A stretch of 64,000 bases of DNA from Rhinopomastus cyanomelas. Lineage: Eukaryota; Chordata; Aves; Bucerotiformes; Rhinopomastidae. The notes beneath the pieces were generated by a model. The model was not told the origin of the DNA, searched no databases, and worked only from the letters and a program-made list of their open reading frames with translations. This document shows positions 12,401-27,400 of the stretch, piece by piece. The translations under genes were made by a program, and so were the position numbers. Positions within the stretch are counted from its first letter, which is position 1; each line of letters starts with the position of its first letter. The DNA lies in assembly GCA_013400115.1 (NCBI GenBank), contig VXBP01004033.1, forward strand, positions 1-64,000, read 5' to 3'.

Positions 12401-15400
12401 CATTTAGGCCACTTATGAAATGTGTATGATGTATTACACTTCTGTGTGTTGTATTTTGAATCCATTTAATGGTTAATGGGGTTTTTTTTATTAATGTGTT
12501 TTGTAGTTAAAGCTGTTGGAAGGAACTCAGTCCTTTATGTTTAGGTGCCTTATTTAATTTTGTTTCTTCCTCTAGATTCATTATTACAATGAAGCTTATG
12601 CAGTGTGGGAGCCCCTCATTGAACGAATCGAAGGAGGAGAGAAACGATGGAGTTTAAAGCTGGAAGTATGTAAACATACTGGGACAGTGTAGAAGTGTTT
12701 GAAGAGACAACTGTTTCTTAACAGGTTCCTGTGACAGAACACTGACGTTTTGATGCTATTGCTTTGAGGAAACTGTCACAGTAAAAATAAAATCAGTGTT
12801 TAGACACCCTAAGGGTTTTCTGAGTAATGTTAATTGTCTAGTGCCTGGTCAAAATGCAGCGTCTAACCACACACAGCGAGAAAAGAAAATAACTTTCTTG
12901 CCTCCTGTGTTGCTCTAAAAGTGCTGTTTGTGTAAAGTGTCTGAGATTTGCAGGGTAAATTAGGTTTTCCCTCTCTTGGTGAAACTGTCACGTGTAGGTC
13001 AAGGTGTTTTTCTTGTTTTAACAAAGGAGAAAGCTTTCTCAATTCCCTAAGAAATTCTTAATTCCTGTGTGTTCCTCATTCCATAATAACATTTTTGTTT
13101 TAGATGAAGACTAACCCTGTACAAGACAGAAGTTTGATGCCCGGGGATGATTTCATTGTTCTTCCTGAGCCACAAACTGCAATTAACATCTCCTCGAAGG
13201 ACACAATGAATATAACAATATCCAAATGTTGTCTTGACGTTTTCAGTAACTTAGCCAAGGTAATCCTAAGAGACCGAAGATGCCAAATGATGTGGTTCTG
13301 AAGGAAGTTCCAATTTCTGTTTTTTTAAGAACTTTCTATGCTGCCAGTCACAAGCTAATGACTGGTCTGACGGTTGTCTGTGCAGGTTCAGGAGTTTAAC
13401 TCCAGTTAGTGCTGTAGGGTTAACAAAAAAGTAGTTCTTTTGAAAGCTATTGTGTGTTAAACCAAAAATGTGCTTATGCAGGGCTTAAGGAAGGGCCCTA
13501 CGAGAGCAGGCTGAATGAAAATAAAATCCACCAGTAAACACAGCTATTTCTTACAATGCTTTTTCTGAATTAGTAAAAGATAACTTCCCTGTCTGTCTTT
13601 TCTCCTTAACAGAATACTAAAATTTATGCATTTTGGGATTGGCCTTTAAATGCTAGAAGCAGTCAGGCCCAGTGTGTTAAAAGAGCAACTTCTGTGACAG
13701 TAGGTGTGCTCATGAATGTTCTAGCCTTCTTTTTTCCCCTCTGTTTTTTATGAGGCAAATAAATCCTGGTTACTAAATCAAGCTGTTTTTACAGGATGTG
13801 GCTTATACCTATTTATTTTTTAAGACAAAATGAGTAACAGTTGTTGAAATCACTGCTTGCTGTACTGAGTGTGGATCTGTATTGGCAGTCAGTTACCATG
13901 GCTTTTAATCAAACAAATGCTCGTAAGCACAGGTTATCTTTATAGTTGAAGTACATACATGACAAACATTTCTGGGACTTTTGTGTCCCAGGTCTTATTT
14001 TCCCAACTACTGTAAAAATGTCCTTAATGAGCATGAGTGGTTATTGTAGCATCAACGTTCACAGAACAGAATTCACATTTTCTGGAAGTAACCTTTATTT
14101 CCCTGAAGTAGTGCTTTAGAAAGCATAGGCAGGGAGATATACATAGATACAGATAAAAACCATTTTTTAATTTAAAATGGTAGTTGCTGTCTTTTAAAGC
14201 CTTTTGGTATATATGTGGTTATGTCTATTTGTGTATAACCTATTACATATGTTGTTAATTACAGGCATTTTCAGAAGGGACTGCGTCCACATTTGACTAT
14301 TCCTTTAAAGAGACAGCACCTTTTATAGTGAAAAATGCCCTAGGTGTTCCTCTCAAAATGCTTCCTAGCTCCAGTTTTCAGATCATTGGTTCAACCAGCA
14401 AAGAAAATATGAACAATGTAGGTGTTGGTCAAAGCATGGAACTGGAATACTCTACTTTTGAGGCACCCCGGCGAGAGAGGTTGTCTGCACTGAACCTACA
14501 AGAAAGCTCTGTCTTCTCTTTAGGTACTGTACTGGGAAGCACTGCATGTATGACTGGATGAGGTCCATTCCAGCCTTAATAATTCTGTGTGTTAGGACAT
14601 GTTGAGGATGGGCAGATGGGGTGTCAATACAGTTACAAGTCAACATGACCAAGATTTGGATATGTCACCTGAGATGTAGAGCTGTATGTTCCAACTCATG
14701 TTTAAGAGGATCATGATTGCTCATGTTCCTACCACCATTCAGCTTTCTAGAGTTACCCAGTTCTCTGCAAGCTGTTAGGATTCTCCTGTGTTTTTAGCTT
14801 TGCAAGAAAATACTTGGAGGAAAATGGTGTTATGATTTGTTCTGCCTAATGAATACTTTTGTGTATTTTTAAGGATTGGAGCTTCAAGGATATGAGGAAG
14901 TGGTAAACATTCCTGTAGCCAAAGCAGGTCGGCGGCTGTACAAAATAAGAAAACCTCTTGCTGATCATTCAGACTGTATCATTGTACAGATAGATGCTAT
15001 AGAAGGAAATAAGGTTATTACTGTACGATCTCCTCTGCAGGTAAAAATGAATCCCAGATACTGAAAGGCTCATCTAAATGACTGTGTTTTTCTTCCTTGA
15101 TGCCAATTTTTTTAGATCATACTTTCACCCAAATAGTTTATTAAAGTTGTTCCATTCATTTTTGTCTATATTCCATAAATGTGTGTGTCCCTGATAAGTG
15201 AAACATTTGGAATTTACTTTTGGAATTTGGTTTTTACTTTTCACTTTTTGTTTTCTAATATCCTTCGTGTTGAGGCTGGAGTAAGGACTTTGTGTGTGAC
15301 TTGGGATTTCAAGCATGCTTTTCAATTCCTGAAAGTTCAAAGTAGCATAGTTTTCTCATATGTTTTTCATTCTCCTTCAGAATTGTTTGTTCTTAAGACA

Positions 15401-18400
15401 CATAGCAGTTTGTTTGCCAGAGGAGTTTAATTACAGTGCTTTTCCTTGATGATATTTGTAATTTTTACTTTAGCAATTTATACCATAGAATTGTAATGAA
15501 AATTATGCTTTGTGATCCTAGATCAAGAACCATTTCTCAATCCCATTTATGGTCTATAAACTGTCTGGAGACTCCAGGTTGCTGGAGCCAATTGGCATAT
15601 CCAAGCCTGAAGAGGAATTTCATGTTCCCTTACACTCATACAGGTACTTTTTTTTCTTCTGTAGGGCTAAAGTTTGTGAGACTAATACAGAAATACAGCA
15701 CTTGGGACAATTCCTTACTGGGCCAAAAACCCCAGATGCTACCTGTACTGTGTACTGGAAAAGCCAGTCAGACTGTTAGCAGTTACTTGACAATGGATGG
15801 AGTTAGATATTAACGCAAAGCTCTGACGTTCCTGCCGTCTTCCGTAGGTGTCATCTATATGTTCGACCAACGGGAAAGCTAGAGGGTCAGTTTAGAGAGT
15901 CCACAACTTACGTTGCCTGGAGAGAAGAGCTGCATAGAAGCAATGAAGTGAAGTGCCTGTTACAATGCCCAGCCACTGAGAGCAATTTCTTGCCTCTAGT
16001 CATCAGCTCCACAGCTGTACCCGATGAACTGAACTTTATTTCAGCTTACGAAGAGGAGTGGGATCCTGCTTACATTATCCACCTTCACCCTGTGTTGACT
16101 GTGAGGAATCTTTTACCCTACTCCTTGAGATACTTACTTGAGGTAATGTACTCAGTGGTTTTGTTTGTAGATCCTAACAATAGTTGGTTACTAGTGGAGG
16201 TGACTGTAGTGTAGAAGACTGAATGCTGGGTGTTTTGTATTTTCTGTTTGGAATGAGCAAGTCACCTGATTGATTCTGGCACTTTTTGGGGATTGTTTTT
16301 AATTTGCTGTCTTGCTCCTTGAATGTGAATCCCGTCCTTTCCCTTCTACGTTCACCAGAGATTCTGTTTGTGTTTTGCAATACACCTTCTGTTTCACAGG
16401 GAGAGGTGTAAGAAAAAGTGCTTGAGATTTCTGGATCATTCTTCTACCTAGAGAACACCTTCTGTCCATCCGACACTGATTCTTTGCTGAGGGCTACCCT
16501 TGCATGAACTGAAGGATTTATTTCCAGCATGCCACGCAAGCTTTTCCCCTTTCTTTCAGTATTTTCTGTATTTCTTCGTGAAAGCTGAGTGAGAGAGTAA
16601 ACAGAAAAGATGTGAGGATTTAGAAATACTACCCCCGATTGTTCTGTTTTGTCCTGCTGGCCTGCCTGGCTGTGGCATTAATTTAGTTCTTGCTTTCTTT
16701 TCTGTCTGGATTCCTAATGGCTTGATTTCCAGTGTTTCTTACCTTCATCTTACTGCAGTACTCACAGACACAGAAGTGTCGTTGGAGGAGCTAGTAACTA
16801 GTAATTCAAATCTGTCTCTGAAGAGAGAAGGATTTTGTGTGGGACCATGTCAAAGGCTTTACAGAAATCCTGGTAACTGACACCCGTTGCTCTTCGCTCT
16901 CCACTGGTGTCATTACTTCATCACAGAAAACCATTAGATGATCTTTCGAGGTCCCTTCCACTCCGTAATGATTCTGTGATTCTATGATTAGATTTGTCAG
17001 GCTGGACTTGCCCCTGGTGCTGCCATGCTGGCTGTCCCCAGACACCTCCGTGTCCCTTAGCAGAACTCCTACAAGGATCTGGTCTGTGTTATTTCCAGGC
17101 ACAGAGGTGAGGCTGACAGTTTGGTGCTTCCAAGCATCCTCCTTTCTGCCCCTTTAAAAGGTGGGAGTGATGTTTCCTTTCTTCCAGCCACCACAGATTT
17201 CACCTGGCTGCTGTGACTTTTCAGACATGAAGGAGAGTAGCAGATGCTGGTGTTTTGTTGCGTGCTTCTCTCTTACACGTCAAATGCCTAATGTGACCCT
17301 TTTAATTGTGCTGCAGGGAACAGCAGAGGCCCACGAATTGACGGAAGGGAGTGCTGCAGATGTTTTTCATTCAAGAATTGGTGGAGAAATAATGGAGCTT
17401 GTCTTGATAAAATATCAAGGCCGAGACTGGAATGGACATCTTAAAATACATGATGGGATGCCTGAATTTTTTTCTGTGTGTTTCACATCCCATTCTGCAA
17501 CAGTGATGACAGTGGATATTTCTGTACATATGAGGCGAATTGGAAGCCGAATGATCTTGTCTGTCTTCAGTCCTTACTGGTTAATCAACAAGACTTCCCG
17601 TGTTCTCCAGTATCGAGCTGAGGACACTCATGTGAAGCATCCAGCAGACTACAGAGATATTGTTTTGTTCTCCTTTAAAAAGAAAAATATGTTTAGTAAA
17701 AACAAGGTATGCTTAATTCAGGTGGGGGTTTAAAATCCTGCTCAGTGGGGTAAACGCACGTATTTTGTCCAAGGAGTTTTTTGTAGTGTTTAAATCTATA
17801 GGCTTTCATTTGCTGCTAACTTACTGAAGGTTTTAAAACTTGTAATCTTTATGCTGCTGAATGTGATATAAAAAAAGGAGATAAAAAGTTAAAGTATTGA
17901 GGTACTTACCATGTTGTTGGGTTTTTGTCTGTAGATCCAGTTATGTATTTCAACCAGTACCTGGTCCAGCAGCTTTTCCCTTGATACTGTAGGGAGCTAT
18001 GGATGTGTCAAGTGTTCAGCAAATCACATGGACTACCTGGTAAGGCAGAATTCTGTGTTTTGTGGAGCTTTCTTGGCAACCTGTTGGCTTGACTTTTTTC
18101 TCCTGAAGGCCTTTGTATCACTACTTGCACTACTTTCCAATTAAGGGAAAGTTTAACATGCAGGGGACTTTTTAATGCCCCAGCTATTCACGTCTTCGCC
18201 TGGAGACAAGTAGTTTCACCATCAGAACTTTGGTGTAATTCACAAGCGTGTGGTTTGTATAACGTGTAGTAGTAGACACTCTGAGAAGACAGTAGTGAGC
18301 TTTAAGGGTTCACATTCAGTATCCATCATTGTCTGCAAGTGTTTATAACTCCATTTGTTTGCCTAATATTACGGTTCCACAACTAAGCAGAATGAATAAT

Positions 18401-21400
18401 ACACTTACTAATAATATACAACTATGTGAGAAGCTAAGTTTCCGTAGACTGTTTAACTGATCTCTGATCAGAGGATCATTTTAGGTTGCCTGGATTTTCT
18501 GTAGAGGAATTCCCAATGGATTTGCCTCACAAATCTTTTTGCTGCAAAATACTGTGGAGAAAACTGTCTGTTCACCATTATGTTGTATTTCATACTCTGC
18601 TGATGTTACTGAACTACTCATTTCTGTGATTACAGATGTTCAGGAGTGCTGTGTGCTGAACTTTGTATTCACACTGTTAGCTTTACTGTTTTGCGTCCTG
18701 TTTTGATTGTTTGCTCAAACCTGTCCTTGTTTAACAGGTTGGAGTTAGCATCAAAATGAGCAGTTTCAACCTTAGCAGGATAGTTACCTTCACTCCATTC
18801 TACACAATAGCAAACAAATCTTCTCTGGAACTAGAAGTTGGAGAAATTGGTCCTAATGGCACTTTTCCAACTAATAAATGGAATTATATTTCGGCTTCAG
18901 AGGTGAGTTTTCAGTTTGTTTCCTTTGGATGTTGTTGTAGACAAATGACTGGTCTCTAGTTGTCATTTAAGAGCAAAGCCTTCTATAGATGCTCTGTCAC
19001 TTCTGGTGGTATGATGTGGATATGTCACATCTCAGGGCAACTTGAACAAGCATATGTTGGTAAATTCATCAAGTTCTTCCATTTGGGTAACGTAATAAAT
19101 GTAGATGAGAGATTCGTCAGTTCATCCTGAGTCAGAAGTAAACATTTGAAGTAGCTTTAGTAACACGGTACTAACCTATGGCTTTACTGTACTGAACATA
19201 TGTGAACTGTGGAAGTTATCTGTGTTTCTTGTTTTACAGTGTCTTCCATTTTGGCCCGAAAACTCGTCTGGTGAACTTTGTGTAAGAGTAGTTGGTTATG
19301 AAAGCTCATCCAAACCGTTCCTGTTTAAAGCCCAGGATAATGGTACCCTGCTCAAGCTGGAAGAAATGGTGAGATTGTCTTGGTGTGGTCTGTTCATAAT
19401 CCTGTATTTTAAAAGCTGCGCTTCCCGGGGCACACTGTTCCTCAGGCTGCTGGTGCATTGCACATCGGTTCTGCTCCATAACAAAGGTTGTGGATCAAGT
19501 GTGCCCTCTTGTTAATGTCTTCACACTGGTGTGAAGTAGTTGAGCTGATTTATTGCTTCTACAAATTTAGTGAAGAAGTTGGAAAAAATGTTGGGAACAA
19601 GAGGTCATCGGTGATCTGCTGTTCTGTGGGTGACTTAGTAGTGGGGGTTTTTATTCACTCTCCTAAGACAGGGGATGGCTTAGCACTGCAAGAGAATCCT
19701 TTCTAGTCCTGCCTGTAGTTTTACTACTACTGTGTAGAGAGCGAAACATAATTTCTGACATCCCTCTGATGTGAGCTGGAGAATCTGTAAAATAATCTTC
19801 TGCAGAGGTAAATTGTGTCCTCCCCCACCTGTTCTCCAGACCTTGCAGCACAGCAAAAATGCCAGCTTATCTTGCTAGACAGAGATAAGAGAAAGTGATC
19901 TGCACCAACTGTCCAAAAGAGGGAAGCAAGAGGGGCCTCCTTTGGATAAGTCAATGAAAAAAACTGTGCTGCACATATCTCAGCCATACACTGCAGATAT
20001 ATCGTTAGAAAGCAGGAAGTTGAAAGCCATTAGAGGAAAGACCGATGATTTGTTTAGAAGTTAAATGGACAAAATGCTTTGGCTCTCTAATCAGTCTGCT
20101 CATATGCTTTTGTTATGCTTTTGTTATGCTTGCTGTGGCTTTAAAAACTCTCGTGTACGAATTTGTCTAGAGTAGCCTTTCAGACTGTTAGGAGTGTGGT
20201 GTTCTTTAATATAGCTTGAAGTTTTGTAACAGGAAGGGAAAGAAACAGTCACCTACACTCAGGTTAGCCAAGGAAAGTGATGTTACTTGGATAAATACTT
20301 AGAAATGTTACAATTTTTAATCTTTTCTTTAATTTTTTAAGTTAAATCAGCGGTTTCTGCATGCTGCTAAGTTTATGTGAAGCAAATGACCAATATGTTT
20401 GAGCTTACCATTACTAGATATCTTAGAGTAGACCTCATTTTTCTCATTTGTAAGAGGCTGGGGAAAGACAGATGGAAACAATAACTAAAAAGGATCCAAC
20501 TTTGTGTTTCTCTTCCTCTCCAGAATTCAGGATTACTGGTAGATGTGAATGTTTCTGAGCATTCTACGCTCATAAGCTTCTCGGATTACCATCAGGGAGC
20601 TGCTCCAGCTCTTATTGTTAACCACACTTCGTGGGACTCGCTCAGATATAAACAGAGGTATATGAAAGAAATCACGCACCGCTGGTCGTTTCACTGGGGA
20701 TATCTTCTGGGAAGACAGTAGCTTTCTCTTCCCGTGAGGATGCACTGAAAATCAGAAAAACCTTTTCTTTATCATGTGAATGTTAATGATGTATTTTGTC
20801 TACTTTTAAGCAGTCTTCAGAGTTTGAGAAAGTGGAGAGAATAAAGCAGGAGTATAGATATCAGTGACCAAGAGCCAAGCTGTAGCTGGAATTGTGTGGA
20901 GTGGGTAGTCTAGGCTCTCTCACATCCCAGGAGACTGGAGGACTGGAGTGCATAGTACCAGGGTCTTAACCAGTGAATGCTGCATCTCGGTTCTTTCCTT
21001 TTAACCTGCAGTGGATTAGAAGAGGAAATGGAGCTGAAAGCTGGGGAAGTGTGCCTGTTTGCATGGACAGATCCAACCAAAACAAGAAAACTTACTTGGA
21101 GTTACTCCCAAAACTTTGGTGAACATGACCTACTGAAGGTAAATTTCAGAAAGGGAGAAGTAAATGCTGAGCCAATGTAGAGAGGAAGCTGCTTCAGTTT
21201 TACATCAGTCTTGTCCTGGAAGAGACACTTGAGCCTACCCTTAGGTAGCAAGATATTAGACCTTTGGATTACTGTAACTGGAGGATTAGACACACACTCC
21301 AACTTGCATTTGCTCTCTGTTTATCCTTTCATATGCAAGAGTATATGTGCTGCAGGTGTATCTAATAGCACAGAGGATGAATAATTCACTCTTTTTTTTT

Positions 21401-24400
21401 AGCAAAGCTGTGTGTGACTTAAGTACCTGCTGGAAGTTGGAGAAACCCTGACTCTTGGGAGTCTCACTTGTTACGGGAAATGCTTGCATAGAGCAGAAAG
21501 TTCCCAGTTGCTTGTTGAGAGCTGGTTTGGTGTTTGTAACGCATGCAATACTCAAATAGGGCAGTGTTTGGAGTGGGGGCTAAGAGATAACACTGATCAG
21601 CATGGAAAATGGAAAGCCTCTGTGTCTGTCCCTAAATAGCAGCCCTCTCAAGGCTCCCTCTACTAAAATCTGAGTTCTTCACAAGTGGCTGCTTTTTTCC
21701 CTTGACTAAGCAGAAAGTTAAGAACACTGAAAATATTAGTGGCTAAGTGTAAGGTCAGAGAATCACATTTGTTTTTCAGCTCTACTGGGAGAGAATGTAG
21801 TCTCCCACAGTTGAACTCCGACAGTTCACGAATCAGTGGGCTTGTCTGTATAAGCCTTTTGTTGGGTAAAGTATTTAAAAAGTGGTTTTGGCTTGAAACA
21901 GATCTCTTCAGTGCATTAATGATTATCTTGGGCTTTTGAGAAAAGCACTGTACCTATCTCAGTCCTGCCTCAGATAAACAAATAAACATTTAGAGAGCGG
22001 GTATTTTAATCCTTGTCTGGTTTTGTTGTTTTGCTGTTTTAATTTAAAGCCGTGTTTCCCCATCATCTACAGCCTGAAGCCTAAATGATCCCAACCCCCA
22101 ACTGTTTTGCAGTGTTGGGATATGAAAGCTGCCAAACAAGTGTGATGCTGTAAACTGAACAAATCAGAAAAATACTCTGTGGTGGGTTGTGTGTGTGCCA
22201 TGACACTTGTTTGCTCACAAACGTGGGGCAGCGTCGTGGATTTACCACTGTGATACACTGACGTACCTTTTCTCACTCCCAATACAGGATGCATGTGGCC
22301 AGTTTGCCTACAATGCCAATACTCAGATACACTGGGTGTCTTTCCTGGATGGGCGCCAACGAGTTTTACTCTTCACAGATGATGTTGCATTAGTTTCTAA
22401 GGCACGACAAGCGGAGGAGCTGGAGCAACCTGATCAAGAAATAAGCTTGTCAATCCATAGTCTTGGACTTTCTCTTGTTAACAATGAAAGCAGAAGAGAA
22501 ATCTCTTATATAGGAATCACAAGGTACTGCACGTGGTAGCCTTCCTGTTCCTTCAAATAATGAATTCTAACATTCTGTGAAATTTTCTGGCAATACAATC
22601 GAGGGGCCATATTTGAAATGAAATTAATATAAGGAAACCCTTTTAAAGTAAAACTAAATTCTACCTTTATTCCTATTCTGCAATTTGAATAAGTAGGATT
22701 TAAGCTCTTCCTTTCTTGGCTTCTATTAAAAATACAGTGAGTAGTAATTGGGTGTTTTTTTTTGAGCCTGAACAATTGAAATAGCACAGTTTTTTGTAGT
22801 TTGCATACATAGGAAAAGTTTAAGTACATCTAAGTTGTTGACTTTGTCTTGCAGTTCTGGTGTTGTCTGGGAACTAAAACGAAAGCACAAGTGGAAACCA
22901 TTTAATCAAAAGCAAATAAACCTGTTGGAACAAGCCTATCAGAAGTATCTTTGTAAGAGTGCTTTCCAAGCTCCAGGGTGGCATAAACTAGACAGCAATA
23001 CTGAGGTATGTTTTGATGTTTCAGTGTCAAGGGAAACACAAACAAAAAAGCACTTTTTCCTCTGGACCAGTTCCACTTTTTCTACAATAGAAGATTTTTG
23101 TATTGAAGAGGTTCTGCAGCATTATTGTGATGTCTTCCAGACCTGTGATGTGGGAAAATGAAAAGCATCTTGCTTTTCTGTGCTTGGGATCTGTGTGGCA
23201 GTTCTTTGTAACTTCTCTGCACAGATCATGGTTTTAGCTACTTAGTAAGCTGCAGTTCCTTTGACTTGATATAATCAAGGAGCCTATTGTGTTCAAAAGG
23301 TTTTGGAAATCAATTCCCTTATGTGAGCTTTCTCAGACATCAATTATACACATCTACACTCCACTCAGAAAGTTAAGGTGTTGAAATGGCTACGCCAAAT
23401 ACAGGCATTTTACGGTGCCATAATCAGGTTTGTTTTCTGCATCCTCCTTTAATTTGAAATATACGTGTGATGAGGAAATAGGAAAGTTCTCTTTTCTGTT
23501 CCCCACTAACAGAACATTTCTTTTGTTTCTCTAATTAAGCTGTTCACCTTGCTTTCTTGTATTTCTAGGTGAATTTTAGTAAGGTTCCGATGGAAATGCG
23601 TCTCCCGGTCAGATGCAACATCCGACGCAACTTCCTGTCTGGAATTCAGGTGGAATTCAAACAGTCACCTCATCAAAGAAGCTTACGAGCTCAACTGTAC
23701 TGGCTGCAGGTGCCTCCTCTCATTGTGTTCTATAAACTAAAGGCTTTTGTTTTATTCATTTACATGTGTGATGCTGTGTTCGCTGTGTTAGTGTAGCAGG
23801 AGATCTATGAAGGGTCCAGGAAAGGACAAGCACTGAACAACTGCCATCCCTGGAATTTGCGAGTGGTGTGGCACCAGTTCTGCAAAACTGTGGGCTAATG
23901 TGGAGTTGCTGTGTTGGAAAACATATTTCTAAAGAGAGCTGTTTCAGTGTCTGAAAGCAAGCCAACAAGAACCTTAGCCTTTTTCAAAGTGTCATTACCA
24001 TTGTTCGTACATAACCACAGAAAATAATTAATAGAGGTTTATTAATAGAGGGGAATCATTGTCATCTTCATCTCTGTTTGCTGCACTTGGCAGTCCCCCA
24101 GGGGAGGACACTTACTGAGGACCCTGATGTTTTTCTTGGCCAGGTGGTGGGGAAGCATTTCTGCTTTCTTTCTCAGATCTTCTTTGAATTGTTGCTTGAG
24201 TTAGTTTTCACTATTACAGTCGATGTGTGCCCTCAGCTGCAGACACTATATGAATCTTTTGTTAGTGTTAACCGGTAGTGTTTGGTGGAAATTGGGTTGA
24301 ATGTTGGGACTGATGAGCTCAAAGGTTTCTTCCAACCAAAGATACTGTTTCTAGGTCAGCATCCCTTGTGCAATACCTCCAACTATCTGACATTCTGTAA

Positions 24401-27400
24401 CTGGATACGATTCCAGAATAATACCGCTTCATCTCTTCTCCGTCCCCCAAAACAGGAGTGATGTTCATCTTGACACAACTTGTAAACAAATTTCTCAAGC
24501 TTTCTAAAATGGAAATTGATTTCGATTATTGCCATTAAAATGTTCCTGTAGTTATGTGCTAATTTTTTTTTAGGTTGATAATCAATTACCAGGATCGATG
24601 TTTCCTGTTGTTTTTCATCCTGTAGCCCCTCCCAAGTCAGTTGCTTTGGATTCAGGTAAGGAAAAGCCTTATTAATAGATTAATAGATCAGATTTATAGA
24701 GCCTTGAAAGCATTAACTTGGCAATTTAATTTTGACATATACTTAGGTTTTATTTTTTTTCTATTTAGAACCAAAACCCTTCGTTGACATCAGCGTTATT
24801 ACTAGGTTCAACGAATACAGCAAAGTACTGCAGTTCAAGTGAGTTTAAGACTGTAATAAAAGTTTGGAAACATAACATGTTTTAGAAGTGAACCTTGTTT
24901 TGAAGTTCACATTCTTCTATCAAAAACAACTCAAATTCAGATTGAATTTTCAAATGTCTCTAGTGATAAAAAGTATCATCCTACACAAAACTTACATTTA
25001 GAAAGTCAGACCTGACCGCATGTTGTGCCAGGTCTTCAGCCATCAGATTTCTTGTGCAGAGGAGCAGCTGGATAATAGTTGCTTAAACGTGATGCTATTA
25101 GTGGAAGATGGGGATTTGTAATGGATTAATGTAAGAGGCATACGATGATCGATGATGTTCTTGAAAGTGTTAAGATATAAATAATCTACAGTAATGTTTA
25201 GCTTTGTGGGGCTGGTGAGCGATGGCTGATACTGTAGGATATGTGTGATAGTTAGGTTAAATGTCTACAAGTATACTCTTCCCATTTTAGATACTTCATG
25301 GTTCTTATCCAGGAAATGGCACTGAAAGTTGATCAAGGATTTTTAGGAGCACTCAGTCAATTTTTCACTCCATCTACAGACCCAGAAGCTGAAAGACAAA
25401 GGGTAATGCAGGAGTCAAATGAATTTGTTCCTTCACGTGGGAACAGTGTTGTGATGTTCTGAATATTTCAGTTTACGTGGGTGAATAGTGCTTTTAACAA
25501 CAGTGAGCAAAGGATAGACAATTTTCAGAGAAGCGCTGGTTTTTCTATTAGACAAGTTGAGTAGTTGATACTTGGGTAAATGAAACTTCTGCTCTTTTTA
25601 GTGATTGATAACACAACGTTTTAGCTATTGTTAAAGGTGATAGATAAGGTTAGGGTTTATAGAGTCGACTTCTACTGCTCTGTAAGTCTACAATATCTGT
25701 CTTTAGAGAGCAGAAGGAACACATCTTCATTGCTCTGAATTAAGTCTTTGTTTGGACTAGAGTTTTTGTTGTTACTTGGTTTGTGGTGTTTTTGTTTATG
25801 TTGTTTATTGTATCTTGGATTATTGAAATGTGTTAGAACAGTTAAGCAATAAATTACTCAGTCTATTTTCACTTTCAGAGGTGTTAGCTATTTAACTATT
25901 TAGTTCACTTAATGCATTTGACTATGATTCTTGTTTTGTTCTTTATTTATGTGTGTACATAAATAACATTTTATATATATTCAGTATTATGAGTTACAGT
26001 ACGTACATGTTGATGAGCTAAACCTTTGTTCTATTTTTTTTTTAATAAAACCAGTCTGAATTGATTCAGGAAGATGTGGATGCACTTAACACTGAGCTAA
26101 TGGAGTCTTCCCTAACAGACCAGTCAATGCTCAGTTTCTTTGAGCATTTCCATATTTCTCCAATTAAGGTATGGAATAAACATACTTCTGGTTAGTAAAA
26201 GACTTGGCATCAATGGGCTTGTTTAACAGTTGGACTTGATCTTAAATGTCTTTTCCAGCCAAAACAATTCTGTGCTTCCATCTCTTAACTTCTTAAAGTA
26301 AATACATCCTCAGATCAACATTGTTGAGATGTCTTCATGCTGTCATTCTAATTGGGGTTTTTTTATGATCTCTAAATCCTAGAAAGTTTTCCAACACAAT
26401 ACTTGGTTGCCTGTGAAGGTAAAATGAATCTTAACTGAGTGTGATGCATCAGTGGGTATAAAAATGAGGAAAAAATGCTGTCCCAGAGGTACCCAGATTA
26501 TGTATGAAAAATTGTAGTAAATCATTTTCATGGGCTTGACATGGGCTACCTCTTAGATTTTTCAGAGCCTTACTGCTCCCTAAGGCTGTCAGATGGAATA
26601 AGAGGAGGAAAAAAGCACTGATTTTCCTTTTCAGTGAACTTAAGACATAAACCTCAATACAGATTATTATATTCTGATTTTTCAACATTTTACTGTTTTG
26701 CTAGATACATGTATGGGTGCACTTAAATGCTAAGATTTTTTTTCTTGTTACATGAATGTCCTTAGAAACTTAAAAAAATGTGAGCAGGAAAAACATTAGA
26801 GAAACAAGGCACTCTGTAGTAGTTTAACAGTATCCTCAGTGTAGCCTGGCTAAAATTGCTAAAAAAGGTAACAAGTACAAGTCTCTGTTGTATCTTGGTT
26901 GGAAATACCTAGATGTGTTGCCTTTTGAGTACAGGAAGCGGCTTCTGTTTCTCTTCTGAGTGTTTTTCAAGTTCCTTTAGTAACTTCTGTTGATATTCTC
27001 AATCACTGGACAGTGGAGACTGTGAAAGTGGCTGTCTGGCAGTTTGAAAAAACAAATTTGGAATAATGCAAAAGTAAAGTTGTACCAGTGAACTGTGTTT
27101 TAAGTGAGGAAAAGAGAGCAACGTTGGTTATGGTGATGAACAAGGGAAAAGGAGATAATTTCTGTTGCCCTCTGTACTCTTCAGTAAAGTTTGTGGATTT
27201 CTTTTAAAATAAATGTCTTACCAGTGCTAAACAGTCTCTATTTTACACCACTGAAAGCAGTTAAATTAAAATTAAATGTGCTGGCACAAAACAGTGGCTA
27301 GTTGCAGAAGTACACACGTGCTAGTGAAGTAAATCAGAATTTAAAATTAAACTTACACTAGGAATTAAGTTTCACCTATGTGATGTTATTTCTCATTGTT

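Noticed and set aside
20524..20530. Alternative acceptor AATTCAG seven bases into exon W27
   Set aside because: It would shift the frame by 7 nt and destroy the VAB coding sequence.
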